64,000 bases of DNA from Gonapodya prolifera JEL478. Its lineage: Eukaryota > Monoblepharomycota > Monoblepharidomycetes > Monoblepharidales > Gonapodyaceae. The stretch lies in contig KQ965766.1 of assembly GCA_001574975.1 (NCBI GenBank), positions 1-64,000 of the forward strand, in the 5' to 3' direction. Shown here in pieces: positions 1 to 10,050 of this stretch. The first letter of the stretch is position 1. The number at the start of each line of letters is the position of its first letter. The notes beneath the pieces are model-generated. The model did not search any database. It saw only the letters and a list, made by a program, of their open reading frames with translations, and was not told the DNA's origin. The translations under genes were made by a program, and so were the position numbers.

Positions 1-252
1 CTCCAATCCATGTTTTTGGAATTTTACCACACTCCTCTATATCAGGGCTATCTGTTGGTACCACACTTGAAGCTGGGCATGAAGTTCTCATTCCTGAAAA
101 TACCCACTACATCACATTTAAATTGCCCACCACACCACCAATACTTCTCCAGTCCATGTTTTTAGAATTTTCCCACACTCTCCTATATCAGGGCTATCTG
201 TTGGTACCAGACTTGGAGCTGGGCATGAAGTTCTCATTCCCGAAAATCCCCC
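1..252. repeat. Two diverged direct copies of a ~106-bp unit, 146 bp apart
   Basis: The stretch at 1-106 recurs at 147-252 with a few substitutions (shared landmark words are CTATATCAGGGCTATCTG and GGGCATGAAGTTCTCATTC). No open frame is kept in either copy. It lies at the window edge, so more copies may exist to the left. It abuts the decayed hAT transposase and is probably part of the same transposon-rich block. Confidence 0.85.
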
Positions 253-276
253 ACCCTCACCCAGCGTCCTATTGCA

Positions 277-294
277 CCCTAACCCTAACCCTAA
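277..294. repeat. Interstitial telomere-type repeat (CCCTAA)x3
   Basis: Three exact CCCTAA hexamers (TTAGGG on the minus strand), the usual fungal telomere unit. The tract falls at the edge of a region that reads as hAT transposase on the minus strand, just after the conserved segment ending in NNKTM, where the hAT frame is lost. It may be a scar of telomerase-aided break repair or chance; three units is short. Confidence 0.7.
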
Positions 295-299
295 GCCTT

Positions 300-1370
300 T
301 AGCAAGGCCTGCACCATTGTCTTGTTGTTGGCGGCACCATCAGTGGTAATACCAAGGAACTTAAACCATGTTATATTGCATTGTGATGTCAAATTTACTA
401 AAATCACTCACCTTTGATGAGACCCCCATCCTGTCCATTGCGTCCATCAATGCCTCTGCAAGCCACTCTCCAGTGTGCAATCCTTTTAGATTCACAAAAT
501 CTAGAAGGACTCCTCAGAGAGTCCATTGCAGATCAATCCAGTGCACAGTGATGCCAATGAAGGGGTGTCCATTTGGTGAAGTCCATCCATCCAGGTGAGC
601 GACACCTGGGTGTTGCTCTCCTGTACATAGTATTAGTAATTGACAACAAAAACAAATAAAACAAAACTCAAAACACTACTCACCTCCTCAAATCGTTGGT
701 CCAAACCCTCCCTGATTGTGTCTGCAGAGGGGGGGATGGCACGCGAGTTTATGCTGGAGAGGAGGTTGCAGATATGGGGGTTCTTGACAACTCAGAAGGA
801 TTGGTTGTCACAAACAATCCATCTGAGCAGCCCCTCACAAAATCGGGATTCATGGAAACCACCCTAAATTCCAGCAACAATTAATGTAACAGATAATGTA
901 ATGCAATAAAGCTCACCCTTCCTCATCCTGGAGCTGAATCTGCCCCAATAATGGGGGCAAATGCATCTGAGATGCGGAGCTGCATAGGTTCCACCCCAGC
1001 TCGGCTGATTTGGTGCTGCCTGTTGAGATGCTTCCACATTGTGGAAGTGTTACTGTCAATGGCGCTCAGTTGTGACCTGTGGATGGGTCCAGAATAGAGT
1101 GAAATGATAACTCGTGATTTGGTGACTTACTTGCATATCTTGCACTCTGCCATCTTCTTCTTCCCAGTACCTGGAACTGAATCAAAGTGTTTCCAAATTG
1201 CGCCCATTAATCCCTTGCATCCACTTCCTTTTGTGGAGTCCATGGATGTAGACTCAAGGTCAACATTGACATCTGGATGGGACTGGGGGCTCAATGGGGT
1301 TCTATCTATTGATCCTGTGTGTGGGGTATGGGGGATGGACTGTCGTCGAATGTCAACAGGCTAGACATGC
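300..1370 (-). pseudogene. Decayed hAT-family transposase with BED zinc finger
   Basis: Reading the minus strand from about 1364 downwards gives a BED-type finger in pieces: a WKHFDSVPGTGKKK stretch followed by a C-x2-C pair (about 1140-1200), then after an intron-like break NTSTMWKHLNRQH with the two histidines (about 1020-1060). Further on come RWIVCDNQSF-like (about 790-840), a stretch resembling the catalytic region up to LHTGEWLAEALMDAMDRMG (about 420-500), and FLGITTDGAANNKTM (about 310-355). This order matches hAT transposases (BED finger, then RNase-H-like fold with inserted domain). Frames change repeatedly and stops interrupt it, and the C-terminal dimerisation region is absent. Family assignment is by motif recognition only. 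Confidence 0.72.
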
Positions 1371-1403
1371 TGAAGCAAATCAAAAAATTTTGAGCTGATT
1401 CAG

Positions 1404-1560
1404 TGGCCGGCTTGGCTCGGACTTGGACTTGTCTGGCCCGGCTCGACTCGGCTTAACCACAAACTACTTGGACTTGGCTTGGCTTGCCTTGGACTCAGCT
1501 CGTTTTCAATGGCTTGGCTCATCATTTTTTAGACCAGGCCGGGTTGAGTCCGAGTCTCAG
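1404..1560. repeat. GGCTTGG/GGACTTGG low-complexity block
   Basis: The sequence is built almost entirely from variants of GGCTTGGCTCGGACTTGG-type words on the plus strand, with an inverted-sense GAGTCCGAGTCTCAGGCGAG tail near 1545-1565. It joins directly to the Copia reverse-transcriptase remnant. It codes for nothing recognisable; the short ORFs across it are compositional. Confidence 0.75.
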
Positions 1561-1574
1561 GCGAGCCAAGTCGG

Positions 1575-2702
1575 AACACTAGGTATGATAACATCACTGA
1601 GTACTTCAAGAAGGAATGTGATTTTACACCCACCACTAAAAATCCTTGCTTTTTTGTCACACCAGAGAAAGGTCTCACTCTTATCCATGTTGACGACCTC
1701 TTCATGGCAAATCCGTTTGGTTCTCATGGGAAGGAGAGACTTATGAAGATCCTGCAACTCCGTTACGCAATCAACGATCTTGGCTCACCTCATACAGGTC
1801 TTGGACACAAGATTGGTGTCAACAAGGATGGAGTCACTCTCACAATGGGGAAGTACACGGAGGTGCTACTGGCCAAGTATAACTGTCTCAATGTTTGCCC
1901 TCTCTCAGTACCTATTGACCCCAACATCAGTCTTTCAGAGGACTACTCACCTCAGACTGAAGAAGAGAAACGCCTGATGAGTGACTCACCTTATCATTCA
2001 ATCATTGGTTTGCTAAGTTGGCTTGCACATGGGGTTCGCCCAGACCTTGAATTCCCAGTCAACTACCTTGCAAGATTTAACGCCAATCCCAGCAAGAAGC
2101 ACCTGGAATTTGCAATGGATCTTTTGAGATACGTCTCAGCAACTTGGCAGTCTGGCATCCACTACTCACGGCACGGATCAATCAAGTTTGGAACTTGTAC
2201 CCAACCTGGCAACCTTCTGGCTGGATGGTCCAATGCTGACTGGGCTCAGTCTGATCCTGGCAGACGTTCTACTGGTGGCTATGCTTTCGCACTTGCTGGT
2301 GGTCTCATCTCCTGGTCATCTTGAAAGCACTCTTGTGTTGCCCTATCTACAATGGAAGCGGAGACAAAAGCTCTTGTTGAAGCTGGTTGCTAAGCACTCT
2401 TCATATGTGACTTACTTCAAGATGTTGGATTCCCGCAACACACTGTCACCATCTTCACTGACAACGTTGGAGCTATCCAGAGTTCCAGTCAGCCTGGAGT
2501 CTTTCATGGGAGGATGAAGCATGTGGAGACCGACACCTGTGGGATGCGCAATGCTATCAAGGATGGAGAGCTCAAGTTGGAGTTTGTCGCAAGCACATAC
2601 AATCTTATGGATATCTTCACCAAACCCCTCAAACGTCCTGCCTTCAAGAAAATCCATAACCTCATGAATCTTGCGAATCTTGGAGATGAATCAAAAGGAT
2701 AG
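1575..2702 (+). pseudogene. 3' half of Ty1/Copia polyprotein (reverse transcriptase C-terminus and RNase H), inactive
   Basis: One frame runs from about 1581 to 2702 and encodes the end of a Copia pol gene. Visible landmarks are the HVDDLFM form of the reverse transcriptase Y-V-D-D box (about 1686-1706), the Copia-specific GLLSWLAHGVRPDLEF region (about 2010-2055), the RNase H SNADWA aspartate (about 2233-2250), STMEAET (about 2349-2369), and FTDN followed by the usual KHVE and IFTKPL end (about 2455-2640). The frame is broken by TGA at 2322-2324 and TAA at 2391-2393. Gag, protease, integrase and the front of the polymerase are missing; the left end fuses to the low-complexity block. It cannot move by itself. 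Confidence 0.9.
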
Positions 2703-2718
2703 TCATGGACATTGTCAG

Positions 2719-2930
2719 ATGGGGGAGTGTTGAATGTTCTGCCAATTTGGAGTTCTACTGTTCAATGGAACACTCAATGAGTGGCGAAGATAATTGGAGA
2801 TAATTCATGTTTATTCAGATGTACTTAAGCTCATTTGTACTCTAATCTGATTTTGCCTTTGACTCTCCAATCGTTTTTGACGCCCGTGCACTCTCGTTTC
2901 AAACAACAAGAAAGTCGTGGCTGCGGTGAT
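2719..2930 (+). mobile_element. Polypurine tract and start of Copia 3' LTR
   Basis: Seventeen bases after the RNase H stop codon is the purine run ATGGGGGAG (2719-2727), directly followed by TGTTGAATG, the expected LTR start. The LTR end is not certain because there is no second LTR in the window to compare with; about 2930 is a guess. Confidence 0.6.
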
Positions 2931-3091
2931 TTTACCGGACCAAAGTGGAGCTTCGGCCGCTTCCTCCACCCCTTCCTCTTCATTTTCTCCCTTCTTCTAC
3001 CTTGCCCCGTTACAGTTCCATTCGTATGACAGATTACCCTTCCGCAAGCCCTGCACCTACAGTCACCCGACCGGGTCTCGTTCTCCCAATG

Positions 3092-3230
3092 ACCGGGGGG
3101 AGTGTGGTAGAATGGTACGAACCACGTCGTGTAGGCCCCATGGCTATATAGGTTTGGGCGCTTAGACTACATTTGTATTATTTCTGGGCAAAAAAGGCCC
3201 GGACGATTACATCTTTGGGACACGACCTGC
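3092..3230 (+). mobile_element. LTR-like fragment with polypurine tract (possible Gypsy solo LTR/3' end)
   Basis: GACCGGGGGGAG at 3092-3103 looks like a polypurine tract. It is followed by TGTGGTAGAATGGTACG and a TATATA box at about 3144, the usual arrangement at the 3' end of fungal Ty3/Gypsy elements. The ORF just upstream (2945-3151) is short and proline-rich and cannot be assigned. There is no second LTR or target-site duplication visible. Confidence 0.4.
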
Positions 3231-4680
3231 CCCCAAAGTGGTCCCTGCTCGTACCGGACCACAACACACCCTTCCGTCCGCAGTGCAGTTGACCAATGGA
3301 TATGGCGCGGTTTTTGTCGTCCATCCGCGGCCTTCACCACTTAATGTCCGGTTCATCGCAGTACATTCGAGTTGGACTGAAAAACCAGTTGTTTGTGTTG
3401 GACCGACGACGACCACAACCAGAAGGACGAAGAACGAGGGACTTGCCCGACCGGCGATCTTGACGTTCATTGCACGAAGGTTTGGAAAAGGAGAAAAGCT
3501 AACTTCATTTGTGTGGATACATATATGTCGTGCGCGATATACAGTCTCCCTGGCCTGGCAAATAATCCGCCTCCGAGAGAGTCAGTCCATGAATTGACGT
3601 CAATTTTTGATTGTGATACTAAGCATGCAATACATTTTCGACAAACTCTGATTCTGCAGAAAGAAGACAATGAGCAACCTCAGCGACTTCACGGAAAACA
3701 TCGCCCTCGTCCCGAATATAGCGTTCAGTAACTGTCTGGAGCGTACACGGTACAGGTTCTGTTTGGAATGTAAAGCTGGACATAGTAGTCTCGACCTCCC
3801 CAGCTTTCTTTCGTGGGCTTGTGCTCGACGCTGTAATCGATCCTGCTTTCTCTGTCAGGTATACAATAATCAAATCAGCGTGCACCCGTCATTCATGTAG
3901 TCAAGGCCTCCACTGAAGGTCTTGACCAACATTCCCGTCCCCCAAGATGTTGAATTCACTCCAAGATCACTGCTTTCAGCCCTTTTCAACGGTGCATGAC
4001 AATAACTATATGACTCAGGTGCGTTTCTCCTCACATGCATTCGTTGGAAGCGTACACCTCAACTTTTGCTTTTCTTGCCGCAAACAGCTATTCTTTAAAG
4101 CATTGGGAGAGAGGGAGCGACCTCCGCTCAGCTTAACCCACCGTTTACCCGTGCATCGTGTCAAACGAGTGTGCGGAGATCGAAGCAGCAATTACTGCTC
4201 GATAATACCAATTGTTCTGGACCAAATACATATTGGACCTTTGGTCCGCCGCTACTCTTACGTGTTTCCATTCAGATGGACACGACTTAATATTCGTTGA
4301 TTGCTCTGTTTACTTCTTACAGAGTCAGTGAACAAACTGTTCTATCATCATTATTGGTCGAGAACTCAGTGAAATTTCTTCCGTCAATCCTTACTGTCAT
4401 TTTAAATCATTGTATGGAAGTCTGCTCTATTTTTTATCAAGCGCGCTGATATTCGTTCAATTTTGCCGAGGGGGGTGGCATGTTGTGTGACCACCGCAGC
4501 TGCTTCCTCGATCTCTTCTCTCCCCTTCAACCCATCGCTCGCAACAGGAAGATCATTCGGACTTCCCTCGCTGCAGCACTGCTCATATCAACGCGACTTC
4601 TTCCCGTTATCTGGCTGACCCCAGCTAACTCAGCTCAACAAATCCCATCACTGACCACCACTCCACCATCACACCACCAC
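3231..4680. other. No gene recognised
   Basis: Only short ORFs on both strands, none with a recognisable domain or a consistent exon chain. The stretch immediately before 4685 (CCACTCCACCATCACACCACC) is pyrimidine/CA-rich, as is common in front of fungal start codons, and is probably the 5' leader of the Rab gene. Confidence 0.6.
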
Positions 4681-4684
4681 ATCC

Positions 4685-5942
4685 ATGACTTCTCGTACCT
4701 CCAACGTCTCATCTTCTTCGCGAGGACGTGATGAGCCGGCGCGACCGGCTCCGACCTCCGTCGCCCCCGCCCCACCTGGAAAGCCCTTCCAAGTGAAACT
4801 CGTCCTACTCGGGGAGGCTGCCGTGGGCAAATCAAGCCTCGGTGAGTGAATATGTCTTGTTGACTCGCGTTCTCGCGTTCGTGTCTTCGGGGGGAAGGGG
4901 CAGAAGGCGGCATCCGCGTTGCGAATCGAATCGAGTCACTGACCCCACCCGTCCCACTGCTCTTCAGTACTTCGATTCGTGAACAACGAATATCAGGACA
5001 ACAAGGAGCCGACCATTGGCGCCGCTTTCCTCACCCAAAAGTGCCGTCTGGACGACAAAGTGGTCAAGTTTGAAATATGGGACACCGCCGGGCAGGAACG
5101 ATTTCACTCTCTCGCGCCAATGTACTACCGGAATGCTCAAGCTGCAGTTGTCGTGTATGACGTAACTAAAGCGGTGAGTGTTCCGCAGTACGTGACTTTA
5201 CACGTGCGGGTTAGGAGAACGGATGGGAGCTTCATCGTGAAGCAACCACGAGCCCCGGGCACCCTGCAGTGGTATGGTACCCCAAAATACAGTCACACTG
5301 TGCTCTCTTCTTACTCCGTTCCTCACACCGTTGCACCTCCAGCCATCCCTCGACCGCGCCAAATCCTGGGTGAAGGAACTCCACCGACAAGCGAACCCCA
5401 ACATTGTCATTGCCCTCGGTGAGCTCCTCCCTTCGCACTATCTCAGAACTGTGTTTCAACTCTTCATTTACACCTCCGTCACGCTTGCGGTAAACCCGGG
5501 GGGACTTTCAGTCGGGAACAAGCTGGACCTCGTCGTATCGTCCGGAGTACCTCGGGCAGTGGACGCGGAAGAGGCACGGGTCTATGCGGAAGAGATGGGG
5601 CTTCTGTGGTTCGAGACGAGTGCGAAGACAGGCGAAGGCGTGAGCGAGGTGTTCACAGAAATCGGTACGTCGTCGTGATCCACCTGAACATGGCGCGTCT
5701 CCCGATGCTTACTTTCGTCAATCATTTGTCATCCACGAACCTTTTGAACCACTCCGGCTTCTTCACGTCTTCCAGCAAAGAAGATACCTTTCGACCTTCT
5801 CACCCCCCGCGGCCGCCCGAACGCCATCACCGGGGCCGCCGGAGCGAACGGAGGGCAGAACTCAGTGGCGGCGGGAGCAGACGGGCGCGTAGACTTGGGC
5901 ATTGCGGGAGGAGCGCAGGCACAGAGTGGTTGCGCGTGCTGA
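4685..5942 (+). CDS. RAB5: Rab5-type small GTPase (endosome fusion)
   Basis: Five exons keep one frame and give 252 residues: 4685-4841, 4968-5173, 5343-5418, 5512-5664, 5776-5942. After a Ser/Pro-rich N-terminal extension of about 34 residues come the P-loop GEAAVGKSS, the effector region TIGAAFLT, the switch [20 protein letters not shown], the guanine-specificity motif GNKLD and ETSAK. The [10 protein letters not shown] and SLDRAKSW strings are typical of Rab5/Ypt5 rather than other Rabs. The C-terminus ends Cys-Ala-Cys, a CXC double geranylgeranylation site. Known Rab5 proteins control early endosome fusion and transport to the vacuole. All key residues are present, and the gene looks intact. 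The N-terminal extension depends on choosing the first in-frame ATG. Confidence 0.95.
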
Positions 5943-6247
5943 ACGGTTAAGGACGGTCGTCTCGGATCTGTTGTTGTCCGAGCGAAGTCGGCGCAGGCTG
6001 GTGTGTCGTAGAGTGCGGGAAGGCGGGTGTTGGTCTTGTCGACGTGTGAACAAGAGAGTTTCCATTATCAGTTTTAGTTTCCAAATCGAGCTGTGGTAAT
6101 TGTTTGGTGTTGTGTGTATGTTTGTCGTTGTACGAATGAACCATGCTCATACACCTTAATCGGGTAAATTTGTTCTTCAAAGCTTTGCTTGTACGTATGT
6201 CTTTTGTGCTCTCATAAGCTCTACATGATTGAAGTGGGTGTGCTACT

Positions 6248-7551
6248 CTACAACCGCGCGGATGAACTAGGAAAACCAGCCGTTCGCTTCCGCTGCTCCA
6301 GAACCTTCCGATACGGCTCCATATCCATCTCTCGGTATCGCCACTGCACGACCTGAATGGTCTCCTCGGTCCAGTAGTCCGAGTCCACTTTCCGAAACCC
6401 AAAGAGATCCCTCTCCCTGAGAATGCCTCGCGCGATGTAGGAGTCCCACCGTTTGTTACTCGATATGTAGTCAGGCCGCGCGTGCTTGCCGCCCCAGTGC
6501 GTCCCGCGCCACTTGAAGTCGATGCCTATGACGAAGCGCGTGCTCTTGTCGGTGCCTTTGAACGCAGTGCCACGGTGGAGAACGTCCGTGAGTGACGTGG
6601 TCGACACAAGCATTGTGTGAAAGGTGCGTTGTGCATCAGCGGACGTGTCCAATGCTCGTGGAGAATTGAAAGAATTGATCAACTCACGATCATAAGCGAG
6701 TCGGCTTTTCCGGTCACGTCGACCTCCTTGTCATGAAACGCTCCCTTCGGTTGAAGCCGGGGAACTATGGGAACATGCTTGGTGTCTTCCAGAGACACTA
6801 TTTTTGTGGGAGCGTCGAACTCAGTTACGTCGGAGAGTAGAATCCACGTAGTGTAGTGGCGGTACTTTTTATCATTGCTTGGGACAACAAGAGAGTGATT
6901 TGCATAGACTGGTAGCATTGATGTCGTCCAACATCGAGATGAGACAAAGTGACCGAGGAGATTGGGGGACTACAGCGCCCGAAACTCACCAAAGTGGAGT
7001 GGCTGATCGTAGTCGATAAGGCCTGGGAGCACAAATGCGTTAAGCGAAAAGCAATGAAGACCCTGGAACCAGGACGACGCTCACCCGAGTACTTTGCCCA
7101 GAGCTTGACTTTGTAGAGATCGACCTCAGTTGTTCCGAGAAGGCGCTCGATCGCGTTCACGAGGTCTGGATGCGTTGGCAGACGGTTGATCCCCTCTGAC
7201 TTGTACGGAGAGTCCTTGATATTGCCCGAGAACTGTACCAATTAGGTGATCGAGAGGGACCCGAGGAATATCGGGTACCGCGACCCCGATTAGGACACTC
7301 CTCGTCAGCAATGCACGAGAGTCACTGACCGACAGACGCATCGCCCACCTGCGTACCGGAGAGGTGTGCATACTTGGGGTTCTTGGGGTCCGTGAAGAAC
7401 TCCTCGGCCGGGGGAAGTGCTTCCAAAGACCTTCACGAGCTGCAGCGACCTCTTCCGGGTAAGGAAGTCGGGGGATAATCGTGAATCCCTTTCGTTCGAC
7501 CTCCTCCAGATGTTTGTCTGAAACGTAAACCATTGTGTAGTGCCACGGCAA
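6248..7551 (-). pseudogene. Phytanoyl-CoA dioxygenase (PhyH)-like gene, apparently damaged
   Basis: The exons read as a member of the PhyH family of Fe(II)/2-oxoglutarate oxygenases. The first exon contains VAAAREGLWKHFP and then, in another frame, AEEFFTDPKNPKYAHLSG; next are 7085-7232 (LPTHPDLVNAIERLLG, LYKVKLWAKYSG), 6990-7022 (DYDQPLH), 6688-6908 (YANHSLVVPS, HYTTWILLSD) and 6248 to about 6578 (VLHRGTAFKG, STRFVIGIDFKWRG). Three things are off. The first exon needs a shift of frame near 7425. The metal-binding H-x-D after DQPL reads His-Phe-Val with the best splice. The last intron (donor at 6687) has no AG where the frame resumes; it would end in CG. It could be a young pseudogene or contain sequence errors. 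The last exon ends at a stop at 6248-6250. Confidence 0.65.
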
Positions 7552-7962
7552 GAGACCGTCCGGCTTGTCAGTTGTATTTCTACCGGCTGATGCCAGAAGT
7601 AAAGGATATGTCGTATTGCCCCAAAAACGTCTTTTAATTTAATTATATCAGAGAACTTCTCTTTTATACTTTCTCGTATTCATTGTAAGTGTTTTCTTCT
7701 AGTTATTTCTGAAACTAGCTTAAAACGTATTCTCGCAAGTCCACCACACTTATCGATCAGGATTATGTACGAAAGATATCCCTTTCTTGATGTGAGCTGT
7801 TTTCCTTGGGCTTCGAACGGGTAAACATCCTTTCGCAGCCAACGTGCAGACACCTTTCGTAATTTCATCGCACTTTCACATTTCCCAGTGGGTGGCACTC
7901 GTCTCGCCTCAGCCGACATCGTGCTGACTGCTTGTACTTACTCCACGCGCCCTCTCGTTCTG

Positions 7963-9587
7963 ATGGCTGCCGTTGCCCATCTCCCGTCCCGCAACACCCA
8001 GCCAATGTCTGTTCTCGAGCAACTCAAGAAGTACACGACGGTCGTGTCAGACACCGGAGACTTTGAAGGTGTGTTCTCCTGCCACCTGCCTGCAAACTGA
8101 CCGGAGACGCGATGGGAACATCTGAACTTCCTTACCTTTTCCCCACGGAAAATCGCCGAACTCCTCGCTCGTTTTCCAGCCATCGCCGTATACAAGCCTC
8201 AAGATGCCACCACAAACCCATCGCTCATCCTCCAGGCATCGCAAAAGCCCCAGTATGCGCCCCTGATCGATTCGGCTGTCGAGTACGCGAAGAAGCACGG
8301 AGGGTGAGTAAATCGAACGATGGGGACCACAAGTCTCCCGTCAAATCGCTGACTATTATTCTATCTCGTGGGCCCCACTTCTCACGACTCACGACTCGCA
8401 ATGAATTGGCTGTATCGTCTCAATTAGTTCGCTCGACGAACAAATCACCCTCGCCTTTGACAAAGTCTGCGTCAACTTCGGCGTCGAAATCCTCAAGATC
8501 GTTCCTGGTCGTGTCTCCACCGAAGTGGACGCGCTCCACTCGTTCGACCGCGATGCGACTGTGAAGAAGGCTCTTCGCCTCGTGGAACTCTACAAGGAGG
8601 TCGGCGTTGACGCGGAGAAGCGAGTCTTGATCAAGATTGCGAGTACATGGTGCGTGTTCTCATCCGCGCGGAGCTGTTTCTGTTGATCTTGAGGTGGTAA
8701 TTCTCCGTGTCAACATTCATAGGGAGGGAATTCAAGCCGCCCGCATCCTCGAGCGCGACCACAACATCCACTGCAACTTGACGCTCCTCTTCGGATTCCC
8801 TCAGGTGAGTTGTTTTCGGTATTTCGGCGACTCTCCAAACTGAACCGTTGTTTCTAAAATTATATTCCTTCGACGATCTTTATTCCCCTTCAATTTCACC
8901 CACCCAACCATCACGTGTGACAACCAGGCCGTAGCCTGCGCGGAAGCTGGGGTGACGCTCATCTCTCCCTTCGTCGGCCGCATCCTTGACTGGCACAAGA
9001 AGGCCACCCCCAACCCGCCCAAACCGTTCGTGGGCTCCGACGACCCGGGCGTGCAGTCCGTGTCGCGCATCTTCAACTACTACAAGCGCTACGGGTACAA
9101 GACCATCGTCATGGGCGCGAGCTTCCGCAACACGAGCGAGATTGAGGAGCTCGCAGGGTGCGACTTCTTGACCATTAGCCCGCAGTTGTTGGGTGAGCTG
9201 GCCAAGGACTCCAAGGTTCGTTCGCATTGTTCCGACTATCGTTCTCCTGTTTTACTCACCGTTCTCCTGCATCAATTTACTTTTCCGGCCGGATGAATAT
9301 CGGTTTTGTAGCCCCTCGCTCAGAAGCTCATCGCTTCCAGCGCCGCCACCCTCGACATCCCCAAAGTCACGTTTGTTGACGACGAAGTGAAATTCAGGTG
9401 AGCTCTCCCTTGCGCTTCCTACCTCGACCAATCATGTGTAACCTGACCAATCTTCAACTCCATGACGCTCAGGTGGGAAATGAACGAAGACGCCATGGCA
9501 ACCGAGAAGCTGTCAGAGGGTATCCGCAACTTCTTCAAGGACGCCGAGAAACTTCGGGGGGTGCTCAAGAGCAAGCTCGAGGCGTAG
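7963..9587 (+). CDS. TAL1: Transaldolase
   Basis: Seven exons stay in frame: 7963-8068, 8180-8303, 8428-8649, 8723-8804, 8928-9215, 9312-9397, 9473-9587. They give 340 residues from the first ATG or 326 from the ATG at 8005 ([11 protein letters not shown]), which matches the usual transaldolase start better. The enzyme moves a dihydroxyacetone unit between sugar phosphates in the non-oxidative pentose phosphate pathway. Visible family signatures are the N-terminal [10 protein letters not shown], the Schiff-base lysine in [15 protein letters not shown], the [15 protein letters not shown] segment and [10 protein letters not shown]. Length and all motifs are normal for the classical eukaryotic form, in the cytosol. 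The gene looks intact. Confidence 0.97.
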
Positions 9588-10040
9588 GGAGTGTCCCAGA
9601 GCAAAGAGAACTGAGTGCTCAGTCGTCGAGGGATAGTCCCAAGTTATTGAAAAGTTTGCGACGCTTTTGTGTAACCCGAATATCACGCCTTGGACTTGTG
9701 ATTGTTGAGCATTCCCGAGAGGACAGATAGGAGGAACCATTTTCACGGGGTTTGGCATGGACACTGGACATGAACCCTGGAGTGTAGTCAAGAAATGGCT
9801 TGCGTATGGACTCGAAGTAGACATTTCTCGGCGTTGTACAAAGGCGAAGTGAATTTCACCTCTTTTGCGGAAGAGGTCTGCATGTGTGTGTGCGGAGTGT
9901 CACCGACCTGGATGGTGGAAGGCCTTCGAGGAGGGGTTGCCGCTCCTCGCGGGGTTTGTGACCAGCTATTGCTGAATCGAAGAAAATAAGTGCGATTCAA
10001 ATTATTGAATGAACAGAGACTAAAGCAAGTCGGGAGCACA
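9588..10040. other. No gene recognised; 3' flank of transaldolase
   Basis: Contains only short ORFs without recognisable domains. It presumably includes the transaldolase 3' untranslated region; no clear polyadenylation signal could be singled out. Confidence 0.5.
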
Positions 10041-10050
10041 GGGTAATACT

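Noticed and set aside
8952-9296. Separate ORF inside the transaldolase gene
   Set aside because: It is simply the fifth exon of transaldolase with intron read-through at its end.
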